DNA of 64,000 bases from Pseudomonas sp. R-28-1W-6 (GTDB lineage Bacteria; Pseudomonadota; Gammaproteobacteria; Pseudomonadales; Pseudomonadaceae). How positions within the stretch are numbered: the first letter of the stretch is position 1; each line of letters begins with the position of its first letter. A program made the translations under genes and the position numbers. Shown in pieces: positions 10,272 to 26,565 of this stretch. The stretch spans positions 248,001 through 312,000 of the forward strand of contig NZ_WELK01000002.1 in NCBI RefSeq assembly GCF_009799925.1. The letters are read 5' to 3'. The notes beneath the pieces were generated by a model, which worked only from the letters and a program-made list of their open reading frames with translations, ran no database searches and had not been told where the DNA came from.

Positions 10272-10775
10272 ATGCGCTGGTTGCTCGCCGCCCTCTGTCT
10301 TTCCCTCGTCAGCCTCGCCAACGCCTCGACGGCACCCACCCTGCGCGGCAAGCCAATCGACAAGGTGCTGGTGGTCAAATCCGAACGCAAGCTGCACCTG
10401 ATCGGCCGCGGCGAAGTGCTCAAGTCCTACCGGGTATCCCTCGGTAAGCAGCCCAAGGGCGCCAAGCTGCGCGAAGGCGACAGCCGCACGCCGGAAGGCT
10501 TCTATTGGATCGACTGGCGCAAGACCAGCGAGAAGTACAACCTATCGATGCACATCTCCTACCCCAATGCCCGCGACGCCGCCAACGCGCGCAAGAAAGG
10601 CGTGCCGCCCGGCGGCATGATCATGATCCACGGCACCCCGCTGGACGCCGAATACCCCGAGTGGTACTTCCACACCCTCGACTGGACCGAGGGCTGCATC
10701 GCCATGAAGAACGCCGACATGCGCGAGATCTGGAGCCTGGTCAAGGACGGCACGCTGATCGAGATCCGCCCCTAG
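10272..10775 (+). CDS. Periplasmic L,D-transpeptidase (YkuD family)
   Basis: 167 residues with a cleavable signal peptide (about 1-18, ending LANAS) and a YkuD domain. The catalytic motif runs from H120-G to C142 in DWTEGCIAM; the residues before the Cys are TEG rather than the common SHG/SYG, as in YafK-like members. Such enzymes make 3-3 cross-links in peptidoglycan or attach or release lipoproteins; which applies here cannot be told. The start at 10272 is chosen because the signal peptide begins there; the frame is open further upstream. Confidence 0.87.
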   Translation: MRWLLAALCLSLVSLANASTAPTLRGKPIDKVLVVKSERKLHLIGRGEVLKSYRVSLGKQPKGAKLREGDSRTPEGFYWIDWRKTSEKYNLSMHISYPNARDAANARKKGVPPGGMIMIHGTPLDAEYPEWYFHTLDWTEGCIAMKNADMREIWSLVKDGTLIEIRP

Positions 10776-10891
10776 GGCCTGTTCCGGTTTCGCTCACGGC
10801 CGCGACGGCGCCTTGCGCTGGCCCGCCCGGCACTTGAAGCGCCAGCCGTTCTCCACGATCATGCCCGCCCCACATGGATCAGGACCCGCAC

Positions 10892-11221
10892 ATGGAACAG
10901 CAACAGCAGCACTCCGGGCTCGGCATCGCCTCGTTCACCATCAGCATCGTCTGCGCCATTCTGCTCTTCCTGCTGTTCCTGATCGCCGGCGTGATGGAAG
11001 CCTCGACCCCGGGCGGGATCGACGAGGAGTCGGTCGAGGCCGTGATGCTCGGCCTGTTCATCATCTTCCTGCTGTTCCTCAACCTGCTGGCCATCGGCCT
11101 GGGCATCGGCGGCCTGTTCCAGACCGAGCGCAAGAAGATCTTCGCCATCCTCGGCAGCATCTTCGCCGCGCTGACCACCCTGTTCGCGGTGCTGCTGATG
11201 ATCATCGGCAACGCCATGTGA
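10892..11221 (+). CDS. Small multi-pass membrane protein, function unknown
   Basis: 109 residues with three hydrophobic helices: SFTISIVCAILLFLLFLIAG, VMLGLFIIFLLFLNLLAIGL and FAILGSIFAALTTLFAVLLM. The layout is similar to small DUF4190-like membrane proteins. AGGA lies seven bases before the ATG at 10892; an ATG six codons upstream (10874) is possible. No partner gene is evident, and a dead ohrR copy follows. Confidence 0.68.
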   Translation: MEQQQQHSGLGIASFTISIVCAILLFLLFLIAGVMEASTPGGIDEESVEAVMLGLFIIFLLFLNLLAIGLGIGGLFQTERKKIFAILGSIFAALTTLFAVLLMIIGNAM

Positions 11222-11306
11222 AGGGTACGCAACGTCGGTAGATGTTTGCACCCCACGCTCTTGCGCGACAACTTGCTGCCTTCACCCTTGAGCGCGGGAT
11301 AGCCCG

Positions 11307-11547
11307 ATGAAACAGCCCAGCGCCAGTGCCGCCCTGCACCTGGACAACCAGCTGTGCTTCGCCCTGCATTCGACTTCGCTGCTGATGACCAAGGCCTGCA
11401 AACCGCTGCTGCAGAGCATCGGCCCGACCTAGCCGCAGTACCTGGCCATGCCGGTGCTGTGGAAAGGTGACGGCATCACCGTCGGCGAAATCAGCGCCCG
11501 CCGGCTCGCTGACCCCGCTGCTCAAGCGCCTGGAGGGCGAAGGCCTA
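11307..11547 (+). pseudogene. ohrR: Remnant of an OhrR-type MarR regulator gene
   Basis: The translation from ATG 11307 reads LDNQLCFALHSTSLLMTKA...KPLLQSIGPT, then TAG at 11430-11432, then PQYLAMPVLW-GDGITVGEISAR, the N-terminal half of OhrR-type peroxide sensors. After ISAR about 14 nt are missing relative to the family, shifting the frame before GSLTPLLKRLEGEGL. Homology then stops and the DNA runs into a terminator. An internal stop, a frameshift and loss of the C-terminal half together make it non-functional. No ohr peroxidase gene is adjacent. It fills most of the gap 11222-11626; nothing else is seen there. Confidence 0.85.
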
Positions 11548-11575
11548 CCCAGCAGTCCCCAAAGGCCAAAAGCAC

Positions 11576-11609
11576 AAAGCCCCGGCTTGCATTGGCAAGC
11601 CGGGGCTTT
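11576..11609. terminator. Strong bidirectional intrinsic terminator
   Basis: Perfect 15-bp stem AAAGCCCCGGCTTGC/GCAAGCCGGGGCTTT with a 4-nt loop (ATTG). It sits between the ohrR remnant and the convergent NIF3-like gene and ends transcription of the latter; T/A-rich ends on both sides allow use in both directions. Confidence 0.85.
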
Positions 11610-11626
11610 GTCTGTCGCGCCGGGTA

Positions 11627-11944
11627 TCAGAACTGCAGGTCGGAAAGCCGCCACACATCGAACGCCGGCGTCTCGTAGGGGTGGGCTTTCTTCATGGCCT
11701 TGACCGCGTCATGCAGAAGTTCGTCGGCCACCACCAGCTCGACCTTCCACTCCGCCACCTGGTGCACCTGCCCGTGAAAGCCGAGGTACGGCTCGCTGCC
11801 CTCCAACGGGCGATACTGGCCCTGGCCCAGGACCTGCCAGCAGCAACTGTCATACTTGCCAATGCGTCCTGCCCCAGCGGCGAACACCGCCGTCTTGACC
11901 ACATCCAGGTGGCTTTCCGGCACATAGAAACACAGCTTGTACAT
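11627..11944 (-). CDS. Short NIF3/YqfO-type protein (CutA-like domain)
   Basis: 105 residues, MYKLCFYVPESHLDVVKTAVFAAG... ending HPYETPAFDVWRL. This is the PII/CutA-like domain that is inserted in full-length NIF3 (YqfO) metal-binding proteins, here as a free-standing protein, a form common in pseudomonads. Function unknown; metal binding or nucleotide sensing has been suggested for the domain. GGAG precedes the ATG at 11944; the longer upstream frame is unlike the family. Confidence 0.85.
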   Translation of the reverse strand: MYKLCFYVPESHLDVVKTAVFAAGAGRIGKYDSCCWQVLGQGQYRPLEGSEPYLGFHGQVHQVAEWKVELVVADELLHDAVKAMKKAHPYETPAFDVWRLSDLQF

Positions 11945-12121
11945 CCGCTTCTCCAAAGTGCATCGACGAATACGGGAGCCTCGCGACTCGCCCTGCCACA
12001 GCAATAATGGCATTTTGCCTTATTTGCTACCCGTGGCACAGTTCGCAACTCTGCATAGGACTCTCGGAAAGCCCGATAGTCCATTTCCTGGTTAGAGCAG
12101 TTAGCCATAAGCCAGGCCGGC

Positions 12122-12397
12122 TTAATCACCCTTGGTGAAGCGTTGCCAGCGCGCCTTGAGCCCTGCGGCCGGCGGGCTGTGGCTGCCATCGCAATAGGGC
12201 AGGCGCCGCGAGCGGCCGCAACGACACAGCAGCAGGCGCTGCTCGCGCGCAGGCTGCAGGCGCAAGCCGGTGCTGCACGCGGAGGAGCAATCGGGGAGTG
12301 CCGGCGAGCGCCCGCAACGGCATAGCAGCAAGGTCTCACCCGGCTTGACCAGGCGTACCTCGGGAAGAATGGGAGGGATGGAATCGCTGTCGGGCAT
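12122..12397 (-). CDS. Tandem CDGSH-type iron-sulfur protein with one Cys-for-His variant site
   Basis: 91 residues with two CDGSH-like repeats. The second is canonical: C58-x-C60-x8-C69-D-G-S-H73, the three-Cys one-His ligand set of a 2Fe-2S cluster. The first has C26-x-C28-x8-C37-S-S-A-C41, with Cys exactly where His is expected. Both share the context LCRCGRS...LP-C. No signal peptide is present, so it is cytoplasmic. The family is linked to iron, redox and reactive-oxygen balance, but no reaction is known for bacterial members. Confidence 0.85.
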   Translation of the reverse strand: MPDSDSIPPILPEVRLVKPGETLLLCRCGRSPALPDCSSACSTGLRLQPAREQRLLLCRCGRSRRLPYCDGSHSPPAAGLKARWQRFTKGD

Positions 12398-12422
12398 CGC
12401 CGCCGTCTCGCGCGAGTGCCGC

Positions 12423-12465
12423 AGGGCGGCGGTGAGCGCCGCCCTCCCCGGCTACGGGAGAGGGC
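12423..12465. terminator. Two overlapping hairpins downstream of purL
   Basis: AGGGCGGCG/CGCCGCCCT (9 bp, 5-nt loop, 12423-12445) overlaps a second stem GCCCTCCCCG/CGGGAGAGGGC (12441-12465, one bulged base). They share bases and so are alternative folds. No T-run follows on the minus strand, so termination of purL is possible but unproven. Confidence 0.4.
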
Positions 12466-12489
12466 GGTGCAGCAGTCGGCAGGCGCCGA

Positions 12490-18025
<5,536 letters not shown>

Positions 18026-18165
18026 GAGCCTGTTCACGATCTGCTGCGCGTCGGCTCTACTGCGTTAAAAACAGACTCGGAATGCTCATTTACAGCTCGT
18101 AAACTCCGCTTCCTCGCCTGTTTTTGCCTTGTATATCTCTAGCTCGCGAGATCGTGAACAGGCTC
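18026..18165. repeat. 140-bp non-coding element with 17-bp terminal inverted repeats (MITE-like)
   Basis: Begins GAGCCTGTTCACGATCT and ends with its exact reverse complement. Inside are further self-complementary pieces (AAAACAG/CTGTTTT; TTTAC-AGCTC-GTAAA), so the RNA should fold into a long branched hairpin. TGA flanks it on both sides (18023-18025, which is the mltF stop codon, and 18166-18168), compatible with a 3-bp target duplication. It has no coding potential. I recall similar intergenic sequences in other Pseudomonas genomes, but copy number cannot be checked here. It may also serve as terminator between convergent mltF and tadA. Confidence 0.72.
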
Positions 18166-18204
18166 TGATAACCGGCCTGGCCCGAATGCAATCCAGGCCG
18201 GGGA

Positions 18205-18684
18205 TCAGGACGAGCGCCGCGCCTTGAAGAAGGCACTCAGCACCGCCCCGCATTCCTGCGCCAGCAGGCCGCCTTCGACCAGCACCCGGTGGTTGAGGAA
18301 CTCCTGGGTGAAGAACTGCCCGCGACTGACCACCACCCCGGCCTTGGGCTCGGTGGCGCCGTACACGACGCGGGCAATGCGCGAATGCACGATCAGCCCG
18401 GCGCACATGCTGCACGGCTCCAGGGTCACGTACAGGGTGCTGCCGGGCAGGCGGTAGTTGCGCAGGTCGAGGGCCGCGGCGCGGATCGCCACCATCTCGG
18501 CATGGGCGCTGGGGTCATGGGTGGAGATCGGGCAGTTGAAGCCACGGCCGATGATCTCGCCATCCTGCACCAGCACCGCGCCGACCGGCACCTCGCCGAG
18601 CGTCGCGCCCTCGCTGGCCAGGGCCAGGGCCTCGCGCATGAAGCGCTCGTCCTGGCTGCGGTCGATGATCTTGATCTGGCGCAT
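18205..18684 (-). CDS. tadA: tRNA-specific adenosine-34 deaminase
   Basis: Deaminates A34 to inosine in tRNA-Arg(ACG). 159 residues, cytidine-deaminase fold with zinc site H61-A-E63 and P-C91-S-M-C94. AAGGA lies upstream of the ATG at 18684; a TTG start eight codons earlier is less likely. It follows the multicopper oxidase stop by 10 bp, so the two are almost surely one transcription unit. Confidence 0.95.
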   Translation of the reverse strand: MRQIKIIDRSQDERFMREALALASEGATLGEVPVGAVLVQDGEIIGRGFNCPISTHDPSAHAEMVAIRAAALDLRNYRLPGSTLYVTLEPCSMCAGLIVHSRIARVVYGATEPKAGVVVSRGQFFTQEFLNHRVLVEGGLLAQECGAVLSAFFKARRSS

Positions 18685-18694
18685 CAAAGCTTCC

Positions 18695-20074
18695 TTAGAC
18701 CACGGCAATCGCGGCCATCAGGCCGGTTTCCATGTGGTCGATGACATGGCAGTGGAACATCCACACCCCCGGATTATCGGCGACGAAGGCGATGCGCGCC
18801 GTTTCGTTCTTGCCCAGCAGGTAGGTGTCGGTGAAATACGGGACGATCTCGCGGCGGTCGGAATCGAGCACCTTGAAGCTCATGCCATGCAGGTGGATCG
18901 GGTGCTGGTACTGGGCCATGTTGCGCAGCACGAAGATGTAGTGGCCATCCTTCTTCAACGTGGCGATGGGCCGGTCGGCACAGGCCTTGTCATTGATGTC
19001 CCAGGCCTGGCCGTTGATCTGCCAGTAGCGCGCCGGCCCCGTCTGATTCGAGCTGGCCAGCATGGCCGCCCACTCGAAGTTGAAGCGCAGGGTCTCGGCC
19101 TGGGCGAGATCCGGCTCGGCCACCGGGTTGGCCGGCAGCGCCGGCGGCCAGTCGCCCGCCGCCTGCGCGCTGGCCACACTTTTCAGGGTCGCCAGGCGCA
19201 GCGGGCCGTTGCGCAGCGACAGCTCGGTGCCGGCGGCCGGCACCCTGAGCGCCAGGTCCAGGCGCATGCCTGGGCCCAGCCAGTAGTCCTTGCCCAGCGG
19301 GCGCGGCGCCACCGGGTTGCCGTCCAGGGCATAGATGCGCGCCTCGGCGCCCGGCAGATTGAGGCGATAGGTGATGGTGCTGTCGACATTGATCAGGCGC
19401 AGGCGCACCACCTGCCCGGCCGGCAGCTCCAGGGTTGGCAGCGCCACGCCGTTGATGCTCGACAGGCGCCCGCGAGTGCCTTCGCGCGCCGCCTCGCGCG
19501 GCACGCTGAAGTCGGTGAAGGCGCCCTGCTCGTCGACATGCCAGCTCTTCAGGCACAGCGTGCGCTCGTGGGCGAAGCCGCTCGGCTCGCGTTCCTCGAC
19601 GATCAGCGGGCCGACCAGGCCGCGGCCGAGCTGCTCGCTGCTGGCCGTGTGCGGGTGATACCAGTAGCTGCCGGCATCCGGGGTGATGAAGTCGTAGTCG
19701 AAGTACTCGCCCGGCAGCACCGGCAACTGCGAGACATAGGGCACGCCGTCCATCTCCAGCGGCAGGCGGATGCCGTGCCAGTGGATGGTGGTGGGCTCAT
19801 CCAGCTTGTTGATGAAGCGCACGCGCAGGCGCTCGCCCTGGCGGCAGCGCAGCTCCAGGCCCGGCGCCTGGCCACCGTAGCCCCAGGCCGGGGTCTTGTG
19901 CCCCGGCACCAGCTCCAGGTCGAGCGGCGCGGCGATCAGCTCGTAGTCATGGCTCGCGGCATTCTCGGGACGACCCAGCCAGTAGCGCACGCCACCGGCG
20001 CCGAGGCCGGCGATGCCGAGCGCACCCAGGCCGGCGAGTATCTGTCTGCGGGTAAAAGCCATTGTCATTCCCAT
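18695..20074 (-). CDS. cumA: Tat-exported multicopper oxidase, CumA-like
   Basis: 459 residues. Twin-arginine signal TRRQILAGLG near 8-17, then three cupredoxin domains. Copper ligands visible: HWH 98-100, YHPH 139-142, HPIHLHG near 395, and H441-C-H443...H447...M452, i.e. type 1, 2 and 3 sites all intact. It resembles CumA, a periplasmic oxidase studied in Mn(II)-oxidising P. putida but also present in non-oxidising strains; the natural substrate is therefore uncertain. ATGs at 20074, 20068 and 20062 are all possible starts; 20062 begins closest to the Tat motif. Adjacent tadA is downstream. Confidence 0.88.
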   Translation of the reverse strand: MGMTMAFTRRQILAGLGALGIAGLGAGGVRYWLGRPENAASHDYELIAAPLDLELVPGHKTPAWGYGGQAPGLELRCRQGERLRVRFINKLDEPTTIHWHGIRLPLEMDGVPYVSQLPVLPGEYFDYDFITPDAGSYWYHPHTASSEQLGRGLVGPLIVEEREPSGFAHERTLCLKSWHVDEQGAFTDFSVPREAAREGTRGRLSSINGVALPTLELPAGQVVRLRLINVDSTITYRLNLPGAEARIYALDGNPVAPRPLGKDYWLGPGMRLDLALRVPAAGTELSLRNGPLRLATLKSVASAQAAGDWPPALPANPVAEPDLAQAETLRFNFEWAAMLASSNQTGPARYWQINGQAWDINDKACADRPIATLKKDGHYIFVLRNMAQYQHPIHLHGMSFKVLDSDRREIVPYFTDTYLLGKNETARIAFVADNPGVWMFHCHVIDHMETGLMAAIAVV

Positions 20075-20146
20075 CGACCAAGTATTTGCGACATCTTCTC
20101 ATTACCTGAACAGCGCGACGAGCCGCAGATTGCCGCAGGCAGAAAC

Positions 20147-20174
20147 GACAAGGGCAGCTCGCGCTGCCCCTGTC
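20147..20174 (-). terminator. Hairpin downstream of guaA
   Basis: Stem GGGCAGC/GCTGCCC with loop TCGC, extended by GACA/TGTC across one mismatch, lying just past the guaA stop codon. On the minus strand it is followed by GTCGTTTCTG, a short T-run. A probable terminator of guaBA. Confidence 0.5.
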
Positions 20175-20181
20175 GGTCACC

Positions 20182-21762
<1,581 letters not shown>

Positions 21763-21796
21763 GGCCATCTCTCGTAGCGGAATTCACAAATGACAA

Positions 21797-21816
21797 GGGG
21801 CTGATCAGTCAGCCCC
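21797..21816 (-). terminator. Intercistronic hairpin between guaB and guaA
   Basis: GGGGCTGA/TCAGCCCC, 8-bp perfect stem with a TCAG loop, in the guaB-guaA gap. Only a weak T-containing tail (TTGTCATTTG) follows on the minus strand, so it may modulate rather than end transcription. Confidence 0.45.
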
Positions 21817-21838
21817 GTGTCGATTCATTGCAGTGGAC

Positions 21839-23374
<1,536 letters not shown>

Positions 23375-23404
23375 TGCAAAGAATGACTTGGCCGCACAAG
23401 TCAT

Positions 23405-23956
23405 TCAGAGCACGACCGGCACCAGCGCCAGCGGATAGCCCAGGCGCTCGGCGAACTCGTCGAGAAAGCCCTGCCTGAAGGTCGCCGGGGCCCAGTTGTT
23501 GAAGATGAAGCCCAGGTTGGAGAAGGCGCAGGGCTGCAGGAACAGGAAGCCGTTGATGTCGTCCTCGTGCCCGCACTCCGGGCAACGGAAGTTGTCGGTC
23601 TGCCCGGGCATCCACTCCTCCAGGCTGTCGAACAGCGCCTCGCCGATTTCCTGGCGACACGCGGGGCAGCCGGCCTCCTCGGCGAAATGCTCGGTCGGGG
23701 TATAGATGCAGCGCTTGTTCACCACCTCCAGGCCATTGATCGACTGGCCGAAGGGCAACAACTGCGGCTGCTCGACCACCTGTCGCGCGCCGGGGGCGAT
23801 GGCATAGGCCATGCGATTGAAGCCGCGCCCACAGGTGCTCGGCCGCTCCTCGACGACATTCAGCTGCGCCAGCCAGCGCAGGATCACCCGCGCCCGTGCC
23901 TCATGGCCGGGAAAGCTGGAAATGCGCGGCACGATAATGGCCTGGTTGTCGCTCAT
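23405..23956 (-). CDS. Conserved Pseudomonas protein with a zinc-ribbon, function unknown
   Basis: 183 residues. Two CPxC knuckles (C97/C100 and C125/C128) form a likely zinc ribbon in the middle. The rest (MSDNQAIIVPRISSFPGHEARARVILRWLAQLNVVEERPS) has no motif I recognise. Similar pseudomonad proteins have been labelled sugar ABC transporter ATPase, but no Walker motif is visible, so that name is not supported. It is divergent from xseA. Confidence 0.75.
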   Translation of the reverse strand: MSDNQAIIVPRISSFPGHEARARVILRWLAQLNVVEERPSTCGRGFNRMAYAIAPGARQVVEQPQLLPFGQSINGLEVVNKRCIYTPTEHFAEEAGCPACRQEIGEALFDSLEEWMPGQTDNFRCPECGHEDDINGFLFLQPCAFSNLGFIFNNWAPATFRQGFLDEFAERLGYPLALVPVVL

Positions 23957-24062
23957 GGCAGGCTCCGTCTCTCGATCAAAGGCGCGCAGCTTAGCGGCTG
24001 CGGCGCAGTGGTCAACGCCGTCGGCCTATGGCCGGCCCGGCAAAGCCTTTATCATGCCGGCC

Positions 24063-25442
24063 ATGATCAACGACCCGTTCCAACGCCTCGGCCTCGACCG
24101 TGATGTGCTCAGCGTCAGCCAGCTCAACAACCGCGCGCGGCTGTTGCTGGAAGACGTGTTCGCCCAGGTCTGGGTCGAAGGCGAAATCTCCAACCTGGCC
24201 AAGCCGGCCTCCGGGCATCTCTACTTTACCCTCAAGGACAGCCAGGCCCAGGTCCGCTGCGCACTGTTCCGACAGAACGCCAGCCGCGTACGCCAGGCCC
24301 TGCGCGACGGCCTGGCGGTCAAGGTGCGCGGCAAGGTCTCGCTGTTCGAGGGCCGTGGCGACTACCAGCTGATCCTCGACAGCGTCGAACCGGCCGGTGA
24401 CGGCGCCCTGCGCCTGGCCTTCGAGGCGCTGAAGGAAAAGCTCGCCGGCGAGGGGCTGTTCAGCGCCGAGCACAAGGTCGCCCTGCCCGCCCACCCGCAG
24501 CACATCGGCATCGTCAGCTCGCCGACCGGCGCGGTGATCCGCGATATCATCAGCGTGTTCCGCCGCCGCGCCCCGCAGGTGGCGCTGACCCTGATCCCCA
24601 CCGCCGTGCAGGGTCGCGAGGCCAGCGCGCAGATCGTCCGCGCCCTGCAGCTGGCCGACGCCCAGGGCTTCGACGCGCTGATCCTGGCCCGTGGCGGCGG
24701 CTCGCTGGAGGACCTCTGGTGCTTCAACGAGGAGGCCGTGGCCCGCGCCGTGGCCGCCTGCAAAACCCCCATCGTCAGCGCCGTCGGCCACGAGACCGAT
24801 GTCTCGATCAGCGACTTCGTCGCCGATGTGCGCGCGCCGACACCCTCTGCCGCCGCCGAACTGCTGGCCCCGGACAGCAGCGACCTGCGCCACCGCCTGG
24901 ACAACCTCAAGCGCCGCCTGCTGCTGCGCATGCAGGGCCGCCTGGCCCATGAGCACCTGCGCCTGGACGGCCTGGCCCGGCGCCTGCGCCACCCCGGCGA
25001 ACGCCTGCGCCAGCAGGCCCAGCGCCTGGACGACCTGGACATGCGCCTGCGCCGCGCCTTTGCCCAGGAGCTGCACAAGCGCCGCGAACGCCTGGCGCGC
25101 CTGGATACCCGCCTGGCCGCCCAGCACCCGGGGCGCAGCCTGGCACTGCTGCGCCAGCGCCTGGACAGCCTGGCCGAACGCCTGCCGCGCGCCGCCCTCG
25201 GCCAACTGCGCGAGCGCCGGCAGAAACTCGAAGGCCTGATGCAGAACCTGCATATCGTCAGCCCGCTGGCCACCCTCGGCCGCGGCTACAGCATCCTCCT
25301 CGACGAACGCGGCCAGGCCATCCGCCGCGCCGCGCAGACCCAGCCCGGCCAGCGCCTCAAGGCCCGGCTCGGCGAAGGCGAGCTGCTGGTGCGAGTGGAA
25401 GACAACCACCTGAGCCCGGTGACCCTGTCGCTACTGGATTAA
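24063..25442 (+). CDS. xseA: Exodeoxyribonuclease VII large subunit
   Basis: Large catalytic subunit of ExoVII, which degrades single-stranded DNA in both directions. 459 residues from MINDPFQRLGLDRDVLSVSQLN. An N-terminal OB-fold (VWVEGEISNLAKPASGHLYFTLKD) precedes the catalytic domain (LILARGGGSLEDLWCFNEE; SAVGHETDVSISDFVADVRAPTPS in order, about 220-270) and a long Arg/Leu-rich coiled coil (about 290-400). The small subunit gene xseB is not in the window. The upstream frame is open but non-homologous; an ATG at 24054 is an alternative. Confidence 0.96.
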   Translation: MINDPFQRLGLDRDVLSVSQLNNRARLLLEDVFAQVWVEGEISNLAKPASGHLYFTLKDSQAQVRCALFRQNASRVRQALRDGLAVKVRGKVSLFEGRGDYQLILDSVEPAGDGALRLAFEALKEKLAGEGLFSAEHKVALPAHPQHIGIVSSPTGAVIRDIISVFRRRAPQVALTLIPTAVQGREASAQIVRALQLADAQGFDALILARGGGSLEDLWCFNEEAVARAVAACKTPIVSAVGHETDVSISDFVADVRAPTPSAAAELLAPDSSDLRHRLDNLKRRLLLRMQGRLAHEHLRLDGLARRLRHPGERLRQQAQRLDDLDMRLRRAFAQELHKRRERLARLDTRLAAQHPGRSLALLRQRLDSLAERLPRAALGQLRERRQKLEGLMQNLHIVSPLATLGRGYSILLDERGQAIRRAAQTQPGQRLKARLGEGELLVRVEDNHLSPVTLSLLD

Positions 25443-25463
25443 CCCCACGCCGGACTGCCATTC

Positions 25464-26282
25464 ATGCGCCTGCTTGCCCTGCTGCTCCTCTGCCTCGCCC
25501 TGCCCGTCCACGCCGAAGGTTTCATCAGCCGCCTGCTGCACAAGCCGGTACCGGGCGGCGTCGCCGTGCTGCAACTGGGCAGCGGCGCCAGCGCGCCGCA
25601 GGTGCGCTTCCAGGGCAAGCCGGTGCTGACGGTCAAGGAAGACGGCCGGCAGTGGATCGCCATCATCGGCCTGCCGCTGACCAGCCAGCCCGGCGCGGCG
25701 CAGGCCCTGGTCGACGGCCAGGCGGTCGCCTTCCAGATCGGCAGCAAGCACTACCGCGAGCAGCGCATCACCCTGAAGAACCAGGAGCAGGTCAACCCGA
25801 GCCCGGCCAACCTCCAGCGCATCGAGCGCGAACTGGCCGAACAGACCCTTGCCTACCAGCAGTTCAGCCCGCGCCAGCCGAGCAACCTGCTGCTCGACAA
25901 GCCGGTCGACGGCCCGCTCTCCAGCCCCTTCGGCCTGCGTCGCTTCTTCAATGGCGAGGAGCGCAACCCGCACTCCGGCCTGGATTTCGCCGCCAGGGCC
26001 GGCACCCCGATCAAGGCACCGGCGGCCGGCAAGGTGAGCCTGATCGGCGACTACTTCTTCAACGGCAAGACCGTGTTCGTCGACCACGGCCAGGGCCTGA
26101 TCAGCATGTTCTGCCATCTGTCCAAGGTCGACGTGCAGCTGGGCCAGGAACTGCCGCGCGGCGGCCTGGTCGGCAAGGTCGGCAGCACCGGCCGCGCCAC
26201 CGGCCCGCACATGCACTGGAACGTCAGCCTCAACGATGCGCGGGTCGACCCGGCGATCTTCATCGGCGCCTTCAAACCCTGA
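25464..26282 (+). CDS. Secreted M23 (LytM-type) peptidase
   Basis: 272 residues with a signal peptide (1-17, ending PVHA). The C-terminal M23 domain has zinc-site motifs NPHSGLDFA (His/Asp, about 171-179) and HMHW (about 250-253), both intact, so an active peptidoglycan endopeptidase is expected. It starts 21 bp after the xseA stop and is probably co-transcribed. The N-terminal region (residues 20-120) has no recognised domain. Confidence 0.9.
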   Translation: MRLLALLLLCLALPVHAEGFISRLLHKPVPGGVAVLQLGSGASAPQVRFQGKPVLTVKEDGRQWIAIIGLPLTSQPGAAQALVDGQAVAFQIGSKHYREQRITLKNQEQVNPSPANLQRIERELAEQTLAYQQFSPRQPSNLLLDKPVDGPLSSPFGLRRFFNGEERNPHSGLDFAARAGTPIKAPAAGKVSLIGDYFFNGKTVFVDHGQGLISMFCHLSKVDVQLGQELPRGGLVGKVGSTGRATGPHMHWNVSLNDARVDPAIFIGAFKP

Positions 26283-26428
26283 GCGAAGTGGAAAATCGCC
26301 ACGCAATCGGAACAAAGAGTGCACACCGATTCAGCAATAATATTTCCAAATAATCATTTTTCAGCACAAAAACGGCGTTTTCCAAGCAAGCCTTGCCAGC
26401 TTTCACCCTACAAGGTTAGGGTTGCAGC

Positions 26429-26506
26429 ATGAATACAGCCCACACCCTCATTCTGTTGCGCCAACACGCCTGCCTGCGCCTGGTCAGCCCGCGACTGCGC
26501 GGCTAA
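26429..26506 (+). CDS. leuA leader peptide (putative)
   Basis: 25-codon ORF upstream of leuA. It starts [18 protein letters not shown] and ends SPRLRG before TAA. Six of 25 residues are Leu, clustered as Leu-Ile-Leu-Leu early on, as expected for a leucine-sensing leader. AAGG lies upstream of the ATG. The stop is 59 bp before the leuA start. I could not draw a convincing terminator/antiterminator pair in that gap, so the mechanism (transcription attenuation or translational arrest) is open. Confidence 0.6.
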   Translation: MNTAHTLILLRQHACLRLVSPRLRG

Positions 26507-26565
26507 GTCCTCGTTCGCCAACACCCCGTTTTCTCCGGCCCGCCGCCGCACCAAGGATTAGCCCG

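Noticed and set aside
10776..10873. Possible repeat beginning GGCCTGTTCCGG after the L,D-transpeptidase gene
   Set aside because: Shares only a few bases with the 18026-18165 element and has no inverted ends.
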